Of a stretch of 64,000 nt of DNA, positions 47,938 to 57,594 are shown one piece after another (position 1 is the stretch's first letter; each line of letters starts with the position of its first letter). The notes below the pieces were generated by a model that made no database searches, was not told the origin of the DNA, and saw nothing but the letters and a program-made list of their open reading frames with translations. The DNA lies in NCBI RefSeq assembly GCF_030020805.1, contig NZ_CP125098.1, forward strand, positions 7,072,001 to 7,136,000, written 5' to 3'. This DNA comes from Paenibacillus sp. RC67 (GTDB lineage Bacteria; Bacillota; Bacilli; Paenibacillales; NBRC-103111). Made by a program: the position numbers and the translations under genes.

Positions 47938-49350
47938 TTACGATTCCCCCTCATGATAAGTCGCCCTTCCCTCTCCTGCAGGTCCGGCAAGCTCCAATTG
48001 CCCGAAGCCGGTGACTCCTTCCTTCGTTCCATCCCTTCCTGGATCCACATAACGGAGAAACCAGCGTTCCAGCCTTGCTTTCATTGCGGTACGCTGCTCC
48101 TGCGCTTCTAGTGCATCAATAAGATTCATCCGCTCGTCGGGATCTTCCTTCAGGTTGTACAGCTCATGTGGTCCATAGGGGTACCGATGGACATACTTCC
48201 AATCTCGAGTCCGAATCATGCGTACCGGACCGTATTCGTCGAAGATGACGACATCCTCGCGCCCGGCCCCTTCTTCCCCAAGAAGTGACGGCAAAAAGCT
48301 GCTGCCCGGCAGCCGTTCAGCCTCCGGATGATCGAGCCCAACATACTCCAGCAGAGTCGGCATGAAATCATAGCCGCTGACCAGCTCATTACAAACCTCT
48401 CCCTGCGGTATGCGCCCAGGCTGACTGAAAATAGCCGGTACTTTGACGGAAGTATCGAACATGTTCTGCGGGAATGTGCCATTCCCCTTGCCCCAAATGC
48501 CGTGATGGCCGCAGTTAAATCCGTTGTCGCTCATGAAGCAAATCAGCGTCTGCTCTCGTAGACCCATCTGCTCCAGCTTGTCGATGAGGCGCCCTACATT
48601 ATGGTCCATTGCCGTTACAGCGGCAAAGTAGCCTTTCAGATTTTCGGTTTGGTCATCCGACCATGGAGCCGTTTTAATCGACCATGGATGCTTAGGCTCT
48701 TGAGGACAGCTCTCAAATGCGCAGTCCTCGTACATGTCCAAATATTCCTTCGGATGGCTATCGATCCAAGGACTGTGCGGAGCGGTGTAATGTACGCTCA
48801 AATAAAAGGGTCTGCTCCCATCCTGCACGTCAAGAAACCGCAGCGCATCCTCGGTAATAACATCCGTCAAATACCCCGACTCATTAATGCATTCGCCATT
48901 CCTGATCATTGGCGCATCGTAATATGCGCTGCCTCCGGTCTGATGCACGTACCAGTGAGTGAAGCCTTTCTGCGGAACGATGCTGTCCCCAAGATGCCAT
49001 TTGCCGCTTAGTCCGCATAGGTATCCGTTCTCAGCCAGTATTTCCGTATAGCCAGTTTGACCTTCCAAATATTGAATAGTTCGTTCGCCAACGTTCCCTC
49101 CCCGAATCCAATCATGAACGCCGTGCTGAGAAGGAATTCGCCCAGTCAGAAGCGAGGCGCGAGCGGGAGAGCAAACCGGAGAGGTACAAAAAAAGTTCGA
49201 GAATCGCATGCCGCTCGCCGCTAAGCGGTCGAGATGGGGCGTCTTAATCTCAGAATTGCCTGCACATCCCAATGCCCAAGGACCTTGATCATCCGTAAGA
49301 ATGAACACAATATTCGGCTGGCCATTCCTTGCTTGAGTCGATTGCTCCAT
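47938..49350 (-). CDS. Type I sulfatase (CSPAR signature)
   Basis: A 470-residue sulfatase without signal peptide, so probably cytoplasmic. The metal-binding residues begin at TDDQG (Asp20, Asp21), the formylglycine signature is CSPAR with Cys60 and LLTGR follows, then GKWHLGD, HYTAPHSPW and the MSDNGFNCGHHG box. Anaerobic sulfatase-maturating enzyme (anSME) or FGE must convert the cysteine; neither is in the window. It would remove sulfate from a glycan fragment, which fits the nearby GH88 and GH2 enzymes and the importer just downstream in the window order. GGAGTG precedes the ATG. Confidence 0.93.
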   Translation of the reverse strand: MEQSTQARNGQPNIVFILTDDQGPWALGCAGNSEIKTPHLDRLAASGMRFSNFFCTSPVCSPARASLLTGRIPSQHGVHDWIRGGNVGERTIQYLEGQTGYTEILAENGYLCGLSGKWHLGDSIVPQKGFTHWYVHQTGGSAYYDAPMIRNGECINESGYLTDVITEDALRFLDVQDGSRPFYLSVHYTAPHSPWIDSHPKEYLDMYEDCAFESCPQEPKHPWSIKTAPWSDDQTENLKGYFAAVTAMDHNVGRLIDKLEQMGLREQTLICFMSDNGFNCGHHGIWGKGNGTFPQNMFDTSVKVPAIFSQPGRIPQGEVCNELVSGYDFMPTLLEYVGLDHPEAERLPGSSFLPSLLGEEGAGREDVVIFDEYGPVRMIRTRDWKYVHRYPYGPHELYNLKEDPDERMNLIDALEAQEQRTAMKARLERWFLRYVDPGRDGTKEGVTGFGQLELAGPAGEGRATYHEGES

Positions 49351-49424
49351 AAGGAAACACTCCTTTTGATTGTATAATAGAAATATACAGAGGGCTGTTT
49401 TCCAACATCCCTCTGTCCTCGTAT

Positions 49425-50960
49425 TTATTTTTTATTTTGCGCTTGGTAAGCTTTGTTAACGGCATCCAGCACTTTGCTGCCGCCTTGGTCTCTCCACTTC
49501 TTGGACAGCTCGGCTAGACCCGGATCGATCTCCCGTTTGCCTGTAATCATCTCAAGATAGTATTGATTCATCAGTTCACCTAGTACGCCGCTCATTTCGA
49601 CCTCTTCCGGTGTGGTCGTATTAATTAGATTAGGCACCATATTCTTGGTAGCGATATCTACGGATTCCTTGGCACGGTCCGCTTGCGGCTCTGTTTGCGG
49701 CAAGTAATTTTCCGTCAGTGGCCACACTACGCTGCCCCATGCCAGTGGATGTGACCAGCCGTTGGAGGCGAAGCCGTCTTTAGCACGTTCATCCTCGTTG
49801 TATACGATTTTATCGCCCTGTTTCGTATAATGAACACCTTCCATGCCCAGCTCCAGCAAGCTGCGGCCTTCCTTAGACAGCATGAATTCGATGAATTTGG
49901 CGGCCTTTTCCGGACTTTTGGCATTCTTCGTCACCGCTGTGAATAGTCCGCTCTTCGGCGCGCTGTTCATACCTCGTTTACCATCGGGACCCGCAGGCGG
50001 GGCCGAATAACCCAGCTTCCCTTCAGGATTGACCTTCTGCAGACTTGTTTCAAGACGGCTGACATGACGGAATAATGGAGCGGCCATAAAGCCAACCTTT
50101 CCTTGGTAAAACTTTTGCTCGCGCTGCTGAGCATCGTTAAGCAGGAACTCAGGATCGATCAGCTTCTCATCCCACAGCTTTCTCAAGAATTGAACTCCCT
50201 GCTTAAACGCAGGATGCTCGAAAATAGGCACGACCTTGCCGCTGTTATCAAGAACCCAATCGCCATGCGGCATACCATAGGCATAGAACACAAAATTAAA
50301 CGATGTGTTAAAGCCCGGATTTTTTTGAGCGGTCAAGCCGTACGTATCGTTCTTGCCGTTTTTATCAGGATCTTTGGTTGTAACGTCCTTCAACGCCTGA
50401 TAAAACTCATCCAACGTCTGGGGAGGCTTGATTCCGAGCGTGTTCAACCAATCAGCACGGAATGCCATCGTTGCATTGGCCCGCTCTTCAATGAATGGAT
50501 AACCGTAATATTTACCGTTAACGGCGGTCCATTTCAAGTTTTTATCCAGCTTCTCCTTTACCGTCGGCATTACAGATAAATAGTCGTTAAGCGGAAGCAG
50601 CAAGCCTTCGTCGATCCATTGACTTAAGGAAGGAGACGGATAATTGATTGTTACCACATCAGGCAAATCTCCTGTCGCCATAGCCACGTTAATTTTTTCA
50701 TAGCCATTCTCGGGAACGAATTTGACCTCCAAATCGATATTCAACCGTTTGTTAATCTCGGCCACAATCCGGTCCCCTGGCTTAATCCCCATCGCCGCAT
50801 TATCTCCTGTCGTTAGGAACACAATCTTCGTCGGTTTGTCTCCGCTACCCTTGTCGCTGCCGCCTGTCTTGGTTTCCGTATTCCCGCTGCTGCATGCCGC
50901 CATCGATAACGGTAACGCAGCCGATAGCACGAGCAGTACTCCTTTTTTCCAACTGTTCAT
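49425..50960 (-). CDS. Sugar ABC transporter solute-binding lipoprotein
   Basis: A 511-residue protein with signal peptide and lipobox (LPLSMAACSS, Cys23). The long type seen with LplB/LplC-type permeases in Paenibacillus, it would capture oligosaccharides outside the membrane. Segments NPFYI-like are absent; PFIEERANATMAFRADWLNTLGI and KSPEKAAKFIEFMLSKEGRSLLELG are typical of family 1 binding proteins. GGGAGG precedes the ATG. Follows the two permease genes on the same strand. A short stem ACAGAGGG/CCCTCTGT lies at 49390-49416 between it and the sulfatase. Confidence 0.92.
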   Translation of the reverse strand: MNSWKKGVLLVLSAALPLSMAACSSGNTETKTGGSDKGSGDKPTKIVFLTTGDNAAMGIKPGDRIVAEINKRLNIDLEVKFVPENGYEKINVAMATGDLPDVVTINYPSPSLSQWIDEGLLLPLNDYLSVMPTVKEKLDKNLKWTAVNGKYYGYPFIEERANATMAFRADWLNTLGIKPPQTLDEFYQALKDVTTKDPDKNGKNDTYGLTAQKNPGFNTSFNFVFYAYGMPHGDWVLDNSGKVVPIFEHPAFKQGVQFLRKLWDEKLIDPEFLLNDAQQREQKFYQGKVGFMAAPLFRHVSRLETSLQKVNPEGKLGYSAPPAGPDGKRGMNSAPKSGLFTAVTKNAKSPEKAAKFIEFMLSKEGRSLLELGMEGVHYTKQGDKIVYNEDERAKDGFASNGWSHPLAWGSVVWPLTENYLPQTEPQADRAKESVDIATKNMVPNLINTTTPEEVEMSGVLGELMNQYYLEMITGKREIDPGLAELSKKWRDQGGSKVLDAVNKAYQAQNKK

Positions 50961-51017
50961 ATTCTTTGTCCTCCCCTTATTTAAAAGATGATCCGATGGC
51001 CCTTACTGAGCAATCGT

Positions 51018-51884
51018 TTATTCTTTTACAGCACCTAGCGTTACACCCTGAACGAAATACCGTTGAAAAAACGGGTAAATCATCATCACCGGAATGGTGG
51101 ATATCATGATCGTGGCCATTTTGATGGATTGACCGAGCAAGAACGGACTGTCTCCACCTGATTGAAAGGAGGCTTCATTATCAATCAGCATCGAGCGGAG
51201 AAACAGCTGCAGCGGCCAATAGTCCTTGTTCGTAATGTACATGACCGCCGTGAAAAACTCGTTCCATTTGGATACTGCGTAAAACAATGAGATCGTGGCC
51301 ATCGCCGGCATCGATAATGGAATGACAATCCGCAGCAGGATCCCGAAATCGTTGCAGCCATCTATTTTGGCCGATTCCTCCAGACTCTCCGGAATGGAAA
51401 CGAAGAAGCTTCGCATAATGATGAGGTTATACGTTTGAATGGCCGCAGGGATCATCATCGCCCAGACGGAATTGAGCATCCCGAGCTGCTTCACCACGAG
51501 ATAATTGGGAATAATGCCGCCACTGAACATCATCGTGAAGACGATAGCGAACATGATAACCCGGCTGCCGGGCAAGTCCTTCTTGGATAGCGCGTAGGCA
51601 GCCAATGTGGTTGCAACCATGCTGATGACCGTTCCGAGCACAGTGATAAGAATGCTGACCTTATAAGAGGTCCACAGCTGATCCAGCTTCCATAAATACT
51701 GATAAGCTTCCAGCGTAATTGCCTTAGGATATAAATGAATACTGCTTGCGATGCTTTCATTTAAGGGTGTGATCGAAACGATCAACGAATCCCAGAACGG
51801 ATATAATGTCATGATCGCAATCAATGATAAAAGCGTGTAGTTCAAACCATCGAAGAGCTTGCTGCCGAGACCGGAATGTGACAT
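51018..51884 (-). CDS. Sugar ABC transporter permease (MalG/LplC type)
   Basis: A 288-residue inner membrane permease from ATG 51884, where AGGAGG lies 6 bases upstream; the longer frame to 51980 begins inside the preceding gene. Six membrane segments are expected; LLSLIAIMTLYPFWDSLIVS, ISMVATTLAAYALS and FAIVFTMMFSGGIIPNYLVV are clear. The EAA loop reads ESLEESAKIDGCNDFGILLRIVIPLSMP. It works with the permease just upstream. No ATPase gene is in the window; an MsmX-type shared ATPase encoded elsewhere is expected in Bacillota. Confidence 0.93.
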   Translation of the reverse strand: MSHSGLGSKLFDGLNYTLLSLIAIMTLYPFWDSLIVSITPLNESIASSIHLYPKAITLEAYQYLWKLDQLWTSYKVSILITVLGTVISMVATTLAAYALSKKDLPGSRVIMFAIVFTMMFSGGIIPNYLVVKQLGMLNSVWAMMIPAAIQTYNLIIMRSFFVSIPESLEESAKIDGCNDFGILLRIVIPLSMPAMATISLFYAVSKWNEFFTAVMYITNKDYWPLQLFLRSMLIDNEASFQSGGDSPFLLGQSIKMATIMISTIPVMMIYPFFQRYFVQGVTLGAVKE

Positions 51885-51899
51885 ATGAATCCTCCTTAG

Positions 51900-51918
51900 A
51901 GCTTTCCGAAGGAAAGCT
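51900..51918 (-). promoter_or_regulatory. Hairpin between the two permease genes
   Basis: AGCTTTCC and GGAAAGCT are perfect arms around GAA, immediately upstream of the second permease's ribosome binding site. A related half-repeat GAGCTTTCCGAAG recurs at about 51939-51951. It may tune expression or stabilise the mRNA. Confidence 0.45.
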
Positions 51919-51960
51919 ATCTTCGTAAGCGTTTGCTGAGCTTTCCGAAGAAATGCTAGT

Positions 51961-52911
51961 CTAGTAAATCCCCTGCTCACCCATCATGCGGGATAGCCGA
52001 TTGGCTGTAACAAGCAGCACAAAATTAATGACCGACTTGAACAAGCCTACCGCGGCCGCTATACTAAACCGTCCCTCGGTCAAACCAATGCGGTATACAT
52101 AGGTATCAATGATATCTGCCGAGCTGTAGACACCGGGATGATACAGCACAAATATTTGTTCAAAGCCGGCCTCCATTAAGCTGCCAATACGGAGAATAAG
52201 TAGGATGATAATCGTACTGCGAATGGAAGGCAGCGTAATGTGCCAAATGCGTCTCCACCGGTTCGCTCCGTCCATCACTGCGGCTTCGTAGAGCTGCGGA
52301 TTCACCCCTGCAAGCGCTGCCATATATATGATCGTGTTCCACCCGAATTCCTTCCAGATCATCGACCATACCAGAGTGCTGCGAAAATAGTTATCATCGG
52401 TCAAAAAGCCAACCGGCTCTCCGCCTAACGAACGTATGACATTGTTGACGACACCGCTATCCGTGGATAGAAGGCTGATCAGCAAACCGCCCATTATGAC
52501 CCAAGATATAAAATGCGGAAGATAAACGATTGTCTGAACCGTCTTTTTAAAAGCCAGCCTTGCCGCTTCATTCAGCAGCACCGCCATTATTAACGGTAAA
52601 GGAAAACCGAAGACAAGCCGATACAGGCTGATGATGATCGTATTCCAAAACACCTGCCAAAACTTATCCAGACCAAACAAATACTCGAAATGCTTCAATC
52701 CAACCCATGGGCTTCCCAGAATGCCTTTGGTAATGCTGAACTGCTTAAAGGCGATTAACGCTCCATACATGGGATAGTAATGAAAGACACCATAATACGC
52801 TATGGCCGGCAGCAGCATAATGTAGAAATACCGGTTGGCAAGAATGCGCTTCCAAATCGTCTGCTTTTGAACCCACACTTGGGTACTCCGCTTCATCGCC
52901 GGTATTGCCAT
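51961..52911 (-). CDS. Sugar ABC transporter permease (LplB type)
   Basis: A 316-residue inner membrane permease. Clear segments are YFYIMLLPAIAYYGVFHYYPMYGALIAFK and FISWVIMGGLLISLL; the EAA loop reads LYEAAVMDGANRWRRIWHITLPSI. GGGGGAGG lies 7 bases before the ATG. First gene of the importer operon (permease, permease, binding protein), on the same strand as the AraC-type sensor upstream. Confidence 0.93.
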   Translation of the reverse strand: MAIPAMKRSTQVWVQKQTIWKRILANRYFYIMLLPAIAYYGVFHYYPMYGALIAFKQFSITKGILGSPWVGLKHFEYLFGLDKFWQVFWNTIIISLYRLVFGFPLPLIMAVLLNEAARLAFKKTVQTIVYLPHFISWVIMGGLLISLLSTDSGVVNNVIRSLGGEPVGFLTDDNYFRSTLVWSMIWKEFGWNTIIYMAALAGVNPQLYEAAVMDGANRWRRIWHITLPSIRSTIIILLILRIGSLMEAGFEQIFVLYHPGVYSSADIIDTYVYRIGLTEGRFSIAAAVGLFKSVINFVLLVTANRLSRMMGEQGIY

Positions 52912-53066
52912 AAAAAAACCTCCCCCTTCTCTAGATGGCGCTGTCCCATTCGGGAAACAATTTCATCGTAAAAGGAAGAGGAGAATCCCTCAAGATTCAA
53001 TCGGTGAAAACGGTTACTATTCTTCTGTTCTTACAGGTATCAATTGTTCAGAATAGGTTCAATTCT

Positions 53067-55382
53067 TCATTTTTCTTCGCTCAAACGGTCCAATACACCG
53101 CGGTTTCTGTATTCGGTCGGGGTGAGTCCGGTCATTTTTTTAAAGGTGCGGATCACATTCTGCTTCTGGCCGAATCCGGTCAGCTCTGCAATTTCGTTAA
53201 TATTCTTGTCTGTATTTTGAAGCAGACGACACGCTTCCTCGAAGCGGATTTCCGTCAAAAAGTCGATAAAGGTTTGACCCGTCACTTCTTTAAACATTTT
53301 GGATACATAGTTGCTGTTCATAAAAACCAAATCCGCCAGCGTCTGCAGTCCGATCGGTTCCCGGAAATGATCGCGTATATAGGAGACCAGCTTTTCGATA
53401 ACCTCTACATTTTTATTTTCCCGTTTATCCTGAAGCTCAGCAGACGTTTTCTCCATTGCTCGCCCAAGCCAAGTACGGCATTCCTCCAGATTGTGCAGCT
53501 TGGAAAAGTCTCCATACCAACGATGCTCCTCTTCGTCCGGCTCGCCGTCTTTTTGCACAAGCTCTACTCGAACCGCCACCAGACAATTCAGAAGATGGGT
53601 CAAAATCATCCGTTTGTAAGAAAAGCCGAATTGAGTGTCCGTGTCCAGCTGCTCAATAATGTGATCCTTCGTTTGAATGGCTTTATCCAAATTGCCTGTT
53701 TTCAAATCCCCAATTAATTTGTCCACCTGATTACGGTAAGCGATAAACCGGTTGCGATTGGCACGGTTAACCTGCAGATCATGAATCGATAAAATGCTGC
53801 CCTTGCCGGCAATCTGCTCGTAAGGCAGCGCTTCCAAGGCTTCGTTGTATGAAAGTGAGATTTCGGAAATTTTACGATATCTGCCGCCAATTCCGACCGT
53901 TATTAGCACCTGCTCCATCTGCGAGGACACCGTAGTAATCATTCGGAACGCCATCTCTTTAGCCTTGGCGAAAGCTTCATTATGGTCGGCCCAATGTTCG
54001 GCATTCATAATGATGACATCATGCCTATGAAACTGGCTTACATAAACCCCTTTTCCGTAAGAAGCCAGCAGCTCCTCACCTATCGTCCGTATTTGAAAAT
54101 GAATCAAGTTGCGAACCTGCTCTTCGCTCTCCGGCACTGAGGCCTGATCCAGATGAATACGCAAAACCATCACTATAAATTGCTCCGGCTCCAGATTTAT
54201 CTTGTAATATTCAAATTGACGCAGCATTTCTTCATCATCCGTTGCTTTGCCCGACAGCAGATTCACCAGCACATGATCCTGCAAAATTAGCTCCTGACCG
54301 CGAAATTTAGCCTTGAACTCTTCGTTCTGATGAAATAGCTGGTTGATCGATTCCCGAATGAAGCCGAATTCATCCCTGTACATGACCTGAGGAAGCGGCT
54401 TATCCATGTTACTCGTAATGGACTGCACCATCTTTTTCACTGGCAAATAGTAGTTCCTAGATACGATCACCATCAGCATAATGCCGGCCGCAAGCACAAC
54501 GAGCGAAATAAGCAGCGTGAAATGGATGACATCCTTGGATTTTTTAAACACTTCATCATAAGGATTGAGCGTTAAATAGATCCACCCGTTGGAGGAGGAG
54601 GTCAAATACGAAACCAATGTCGGCACACCATTAATCTCTTCTACGAAATAGCCTTCCTTCTCTCGTTGGATACGCTCTATATCCGCCTGATCAAAGCGTG
54701 ACAAAAGCATCGATTTATCCTTGTAAGAGAGCACCTTGCCATCCGAATCCAGTATCGCCACGTTGCCGAGCTTCCGCTTATTGGTATTGACCACGGCATT
54801 GTACAGCACATCTTCCTTCAGATTGATCAATAGAGCTCCTTTTTTCTGTACATTTTGAATCGGTACGCTGAAGTAAAAGGAAATGACATTATCTGAGCCT
54901 GAGCCTGAGGCTTGACTTGCCGCTTCCCAGAATGACGTGCTGCGGCTTTCGAGAAACTTGTTCAAGCCTGCGTTATAGGCAAACTGCGGAACGTCCGTAA
55001 TGCCCGAGCTGGATATCAGCTTCTGATTGATCGCACTGTATAAATAGATGGAGTGAAGATAATTAGACGAATTGATCCGGTCGGAGAACAGATCACTCGT
55101 ATTTTTCAAAAAACGATATTCTTCCTCCAAGTTCCATGACAGCCATACGGATTTCTGAACGTCAGTATTTAATGCCAGCGAGCTGGCTATTTGCTGAACT
55201 TCCCCAAGAGCTTGCTCGACAATTTTTCTCGTCTGGGCAAGCAGCTCTGTGTTGGTGCCAAGTACCTCTTCTTTCAGCATGGAATTCGTATACCGATAGA
55301 CGAGCGTGCCCGCAATCAGCGTGATCAAAACCATCGCAATCGTTAAGTGAAGCAGTAGGCGAATAAACACGGTCCGCTTCAA
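53067..55382 (-). CDS. Membrane sensor-type AraC-family regulator
   Basis: A 771-residue protein with TTG start (AGGGGGAG upstream). Two membrane segments, at about residues 9-28 (LLLHLTIAMVLITLIAGTLVY) and 285-310 (FTLLISLVVLAAGIMLMVIVS), enclose an extracellular sensing domain of about 260 residues. A linker with GGDEF-like or YesN-type middle region and a C-terminal AraC helix-turn-helix pair follow (LQTLADLVFMNSNYVSKMFKEVTGQTFIDFL and EIAELTGFGQKQNVIRTFKKMTGLTPTEYR). Such one-protein sensors control sugar importers in Paenibacillus. The adjacent importer operon is the likely target. Confidence 0.9.
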   Translation of the reverse strand: MKRTVFIRLLLHLTIAMVLITLIAGTLVYRYTNSMLKEEVLGTNTELLAQTRKIVEQALGEVQQIASSLALNTDVQKSVWLSWNLEEEYRFLKNTSDLFSDRINSSNYLHSIYLYSAINQKLISSSGITDVPQFAYNAGLNKFLESRSTSFWEAASQASGSGSDNVISFYFSVPIQNVQKKGALLINLKEDVLYNAVVNTNKRKLGNVAILDSDGKVLSYKDKSMLLSRFDQADIERIQREKEGYFVEEINGVPTLVSYLTSSSNGWIYLTLNPYDEVFKKSKDVIHFTLLISLVVLAAGIMLMVIVSRNYYLPVKKMVQSITSNMDKPLPQVMYRDEFGFIRESINQLFHQNEEFKAKFRGQELILQDHVLVNLLSGKATDDEEMLRQFEYYKINLEPEQFIVMVLRIHLDQASVPESEEQVRNLIHFQIRTIGEELLASYGKGVYVSQFHRHDVIIMNAEHWADHNEAFAKAKEMAFRMITTVSSQMEQVLITVGIGGRYRKISEISLSYNEALEALPYEQIAGKGSILSIHDLQVNRANRNRFIAYRNQVDKLIGDLKTGNLDKAIQTKDHIIEQLDTDTQFGFSYKRMILTHLLNCLVAVRVELVQKDGEPDEEEHRWYGDFSKLHNLEECRTWLGRAMEKTSAELQDKRENKNVEVIEKLVSYIRDHFREPIGLQTLADLVFMNSNYVSKMFKEVTGQTFIDFLTEIRFEEACRLLQNTDKNINEIAELTGFGQKQNVIRTFKKMTGLTPTEYRNRGVLDRLSEEK

Positions 55383-55446
55383 GAAATACTCCCCCTATTT
55401 TAAAATATAGTCTCTCCTGTTGGTTGCACCAAGTTCTTGCTTCCTC

Positions 55447-56376
55447 TTACGACTGCTCCAGCATTTCCTCGGCCGCAATAATCGCTTTCCCTGAAGCTTT
55501 GCGGTATTCCGATGGGGAGAGTCCGGACTGCTTTTTGAAAATACGGGAGAAATAATAGAGCTCCATGCCAATCTCATCCGCTACCCCTGATATGGACAAG
55601 TCGGTCGTGGCGAGCATCCGGCGCGCTTTCTCTAAACGCTTCTTATTGATGTAGACGATCGGGGAAAGTCCCATCATCGATTTGAAGTAGTGCATGAAAT
55701 AGTTAGGATGAAAATGGACCAGCTTCGCCAATTCCTCTACTGATATAGGCTGTGCTAAATGACGTTCAATGTAGGATAGAACGATGTTGATCTTGGATGT
55801 GCTGGAGGTTGCCGCTAGGTGCAGCTGATTCTCCGACTGCTCGATATAGTTCGAAATGATCTCGAAGAGAATGGACTTAATTCGCAGCGGTGCGGTAACA
55901 GAGCTGTTCGTATGCAGCGCCAGCAGCTGTTGGAATTGCTTCTCAAGCATGGGCTCATCCCTTACCGTGATCCAATGGGGCAAGTCCAGCATTTGAAACA
56001 GGTTCACATCCCCCACCGTGGCTGAGAAATGACACCAATATTTGCCCAGCAAATTATCGTTTTCAGGTGCGTAGGACAGCTTCATACCAGCGGGAAGGAG
56101 AAACAGCTGACCCGGCTCGGGATAATAATCCTTGCCACGGATATGAATCCAGCCGCCGCCTTCCCGTATATAATACAAGCGGTTGACGTCGGTCATCATA
56201 TTCGATACCCGCCAGTTCGTGCTAACCTTCGTATAGTGTGCCATCTGCAGCGTAATCTGTGTATTGTCCAGATAGCTTCGCATGAGCTGCAGCTGCAATT
56301 TATCTTGATCCATGTCATCCTCCCACTCAACCAAAAAGGCATTAGGATTGTGCAAATGTTTGCTACTATCATACAT
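55447..56376 (-). CDS. AraC-family regulator upstream of the sensor gene
   Basis: A 309-residue protein with AGGGGGTTAAGGG before the ATG. An N-terminal cupin sensor (REGGGWIHIRGKDYYPEPGQLFLLPAGMKLSYAPENDN) is followed by C-terminal helix-turn-helix units (EELAKLVHFHPNYFMHYFKSMMGLSPIVYI and GVADEIGMELYYFSRIFKKQSGLSPSEYR). Divergent to the small gene and PhyH gene, which it may control. Confidence 0.9.
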   Translation of the reverse strand: MYDSSKHLHNPNAFLVEWEDDMDQDKLQLQLMRSYLDNTQITLQMAHYTKVSTNWRVSNMMTDVNRLYYIREGGGWIHIRGKDYYPEPGQLFLLPAGMKLSYAPENDNLLGKYWCHFSATVGDVNLFQMLDLPHWITVRDEPMLEKQFQQLLALHTNSSVTAPLRIKSILFEIISNYIEQSENQLHLAATSSTSKINIVLSYIERHLAQPISVEELAKLVHFHPNYFMHYFKSMMGLSPIVYINKKRLEKARRMLATTDLSISGVADEIGMELYYFSRIFKKQSGLSPSEYRKASGKAIIAAEEMLEQS

Positions 56377-56445
56377 CCCTTAACCCCCTTTTGCATACTA
56401 GAATATGTGTGTAGGCATTGCATGATTAAGGAGGATGAACTCAGA

Positions 56446-56736
56446 ATGAGTGTGACTCGTCAGCAAATATTGATATTGCACTTAAGCGATCCCGACCTCG
56501 AATCCCGTACCGTAGCTTGGGCGTTATATGACAGCACGATCCCCAAAGGCCAGCTGCAAATGAATACAGGGGATTCCAATGAACCGATGTATGACTCTGT
56601 ACTCGATGCGATGCGTGACGGATGGAATGTGATTCAACTTCCCGCTCCACCGATATTCCGAACCGGTTTCGAGCATGAGCTCGGGCACCTGCCTTATGAA
56701 TATGTTCTCGAAAGAAAGGTGACGATCGATGAGTAG
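56446..56736 (+). CDS. Small protein of unknown function coupled to PhyH
   Basis: A 96-residue protein from ATG 56446, with AAGGAGG 10 bases upstream. I do not recognise the family. The sequence is mixed alpha/beta (ILILHLSDPDLESRTVAWALYDSTIPKGQLQ, SVLDAMRDGWNVIQLPAPP) and ends in GFEHELGHLPYEYVLERK. No membrane segment or signal peptide. It overlaps the PhyH gene by 8 bases, so the two are coupled. Confidence 0.75.
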   Translation: MSVTRQQILILHLSDPDLESRTVAWALYDSTIPKGQLQMNTGDSNEPMYDSVLDAMRDGWNVIQLPAPPIFRTGFEHELGHLPYEYVLERKVTIDE

Positions 56737-57517
56737 CGTAGAGAAAAAGCATTTACTGACTGCGACGCAAATGGCTGATTTTGCCGTCAATGGCTTTTTA
56801 AAGCTCGACGAGCTCGTTCCGAAGGAGCTAAATGATGCCGCTTACAAAGAACAGCGTGAATATACAGGCCCCGGAGGCCGGTATTGGAACGAATCCGAGG
56901 TGATTCGCGAGATTTTTGACCTGCCACAGGTGAAGGGTGCCCTTCAAAGCTTTGTCGGAACGGCACCGATCTACGATCACTCTTTCATGCATATCGTTCG
57001 TGCCAAGCACCTGAAGGGCCAAACCTATCACTCCGACTCCGTCATCGATACTCGCGAGTTCGGCTTCGATATTCAAGCCTTCTACTTCTCCCACGACGCG
57101 CCCGATGAAATGGGACCTACACTCGTCTTGCCAGGCTCCCACCTGCGTAAGGTGAGCAACGGCAGCATTGGACGCCATAAAAATATTATCGGCCAAAAGC
57201 GGATGGTTTCTAAGGCCGGCACGATCGGATTTTTGCATCACGGCATTTGGCACTGCGCCCAGCCAAATTTCACCGACCAAACCCGTTACGTATTCAAGCT
57301 TCGCCTTCGTCCCGGACAAGAGCAGCGAGCGCTGTTCAACACGGACGGATACGATAGTCCAGAAGTGCGTGAGGTGTTCCGCAAGGCGTACCATCCTTGG
57401 TGCGGGGACGAAGCGCGTGTGAATCAAATTCAGATCGCCAAGTTTTGGCGGTACCTGTGCGGTGATAACAAGGTGGATACTTCTTTTGAGGGCGTTTTGA
57501 CTCGAATGGGGATATAG
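56729..57517 (+). CDS. Phytanoyl-CoA dioxygenase (PhyH) family protein
   Basis: A 262-residue Fe(II)/2-oxoglutarate dioxygenase. The HxD motif is in QTYHSDSVID, LVLPGSHLRKV follows as usual, and the distal metal histidine is in LHHGIWHCAQPN with the 2-oxoglutarate-binding arginine in QTRYVFKLRLRPG. The family hydroxylates varied small molecules, and the substrate here is not known. Coupled to the small gene before it; a terminator follows. Confidence 0.9.
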   Translation: MSSVEKKHLLTATQMADFAVNGFLKLDELVPKELNDAAYKEQREYTGPGGRYWNESEVIREIFDLPQVKGALQSFVGTAPIYDHSFMHIVRAKHLKGQTYHSDSVIDTREFGFDIQAFYFSHDAPDEMGPTLVLPGSHLRKVSNGSIGRHKNIIGQKRMVSKAGTIGFLHHGIWHCAQPNFTDQTRYVFKLRLRPGQEQRALFNTDGYDSPEVREVFRKAYHPWCGDEARVNQIQIAKFWRYLCGDNKVDTSFEGVLTRMGI

Positions 57518-57519
57518 GA

Positions 57520-57553
57520 AAAAGGACACATCCTTTGCGGGTGTGTCCTTTTA
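57520..57553 (+). terminator. Terminator after PhyH
   Basis: AAAGGACACATCC and GGTGTGTCCTTTT form a stem followed by ACG. A related stem (GGACACACCC with GATGAGTCC, 57757-57785) lies near the convergent gene's end. Confidence 0.75.
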
Positions 57554-57594
57554 CGTAGAAACCATAAACATTCAGAAATTGTACAAGGTATTCC

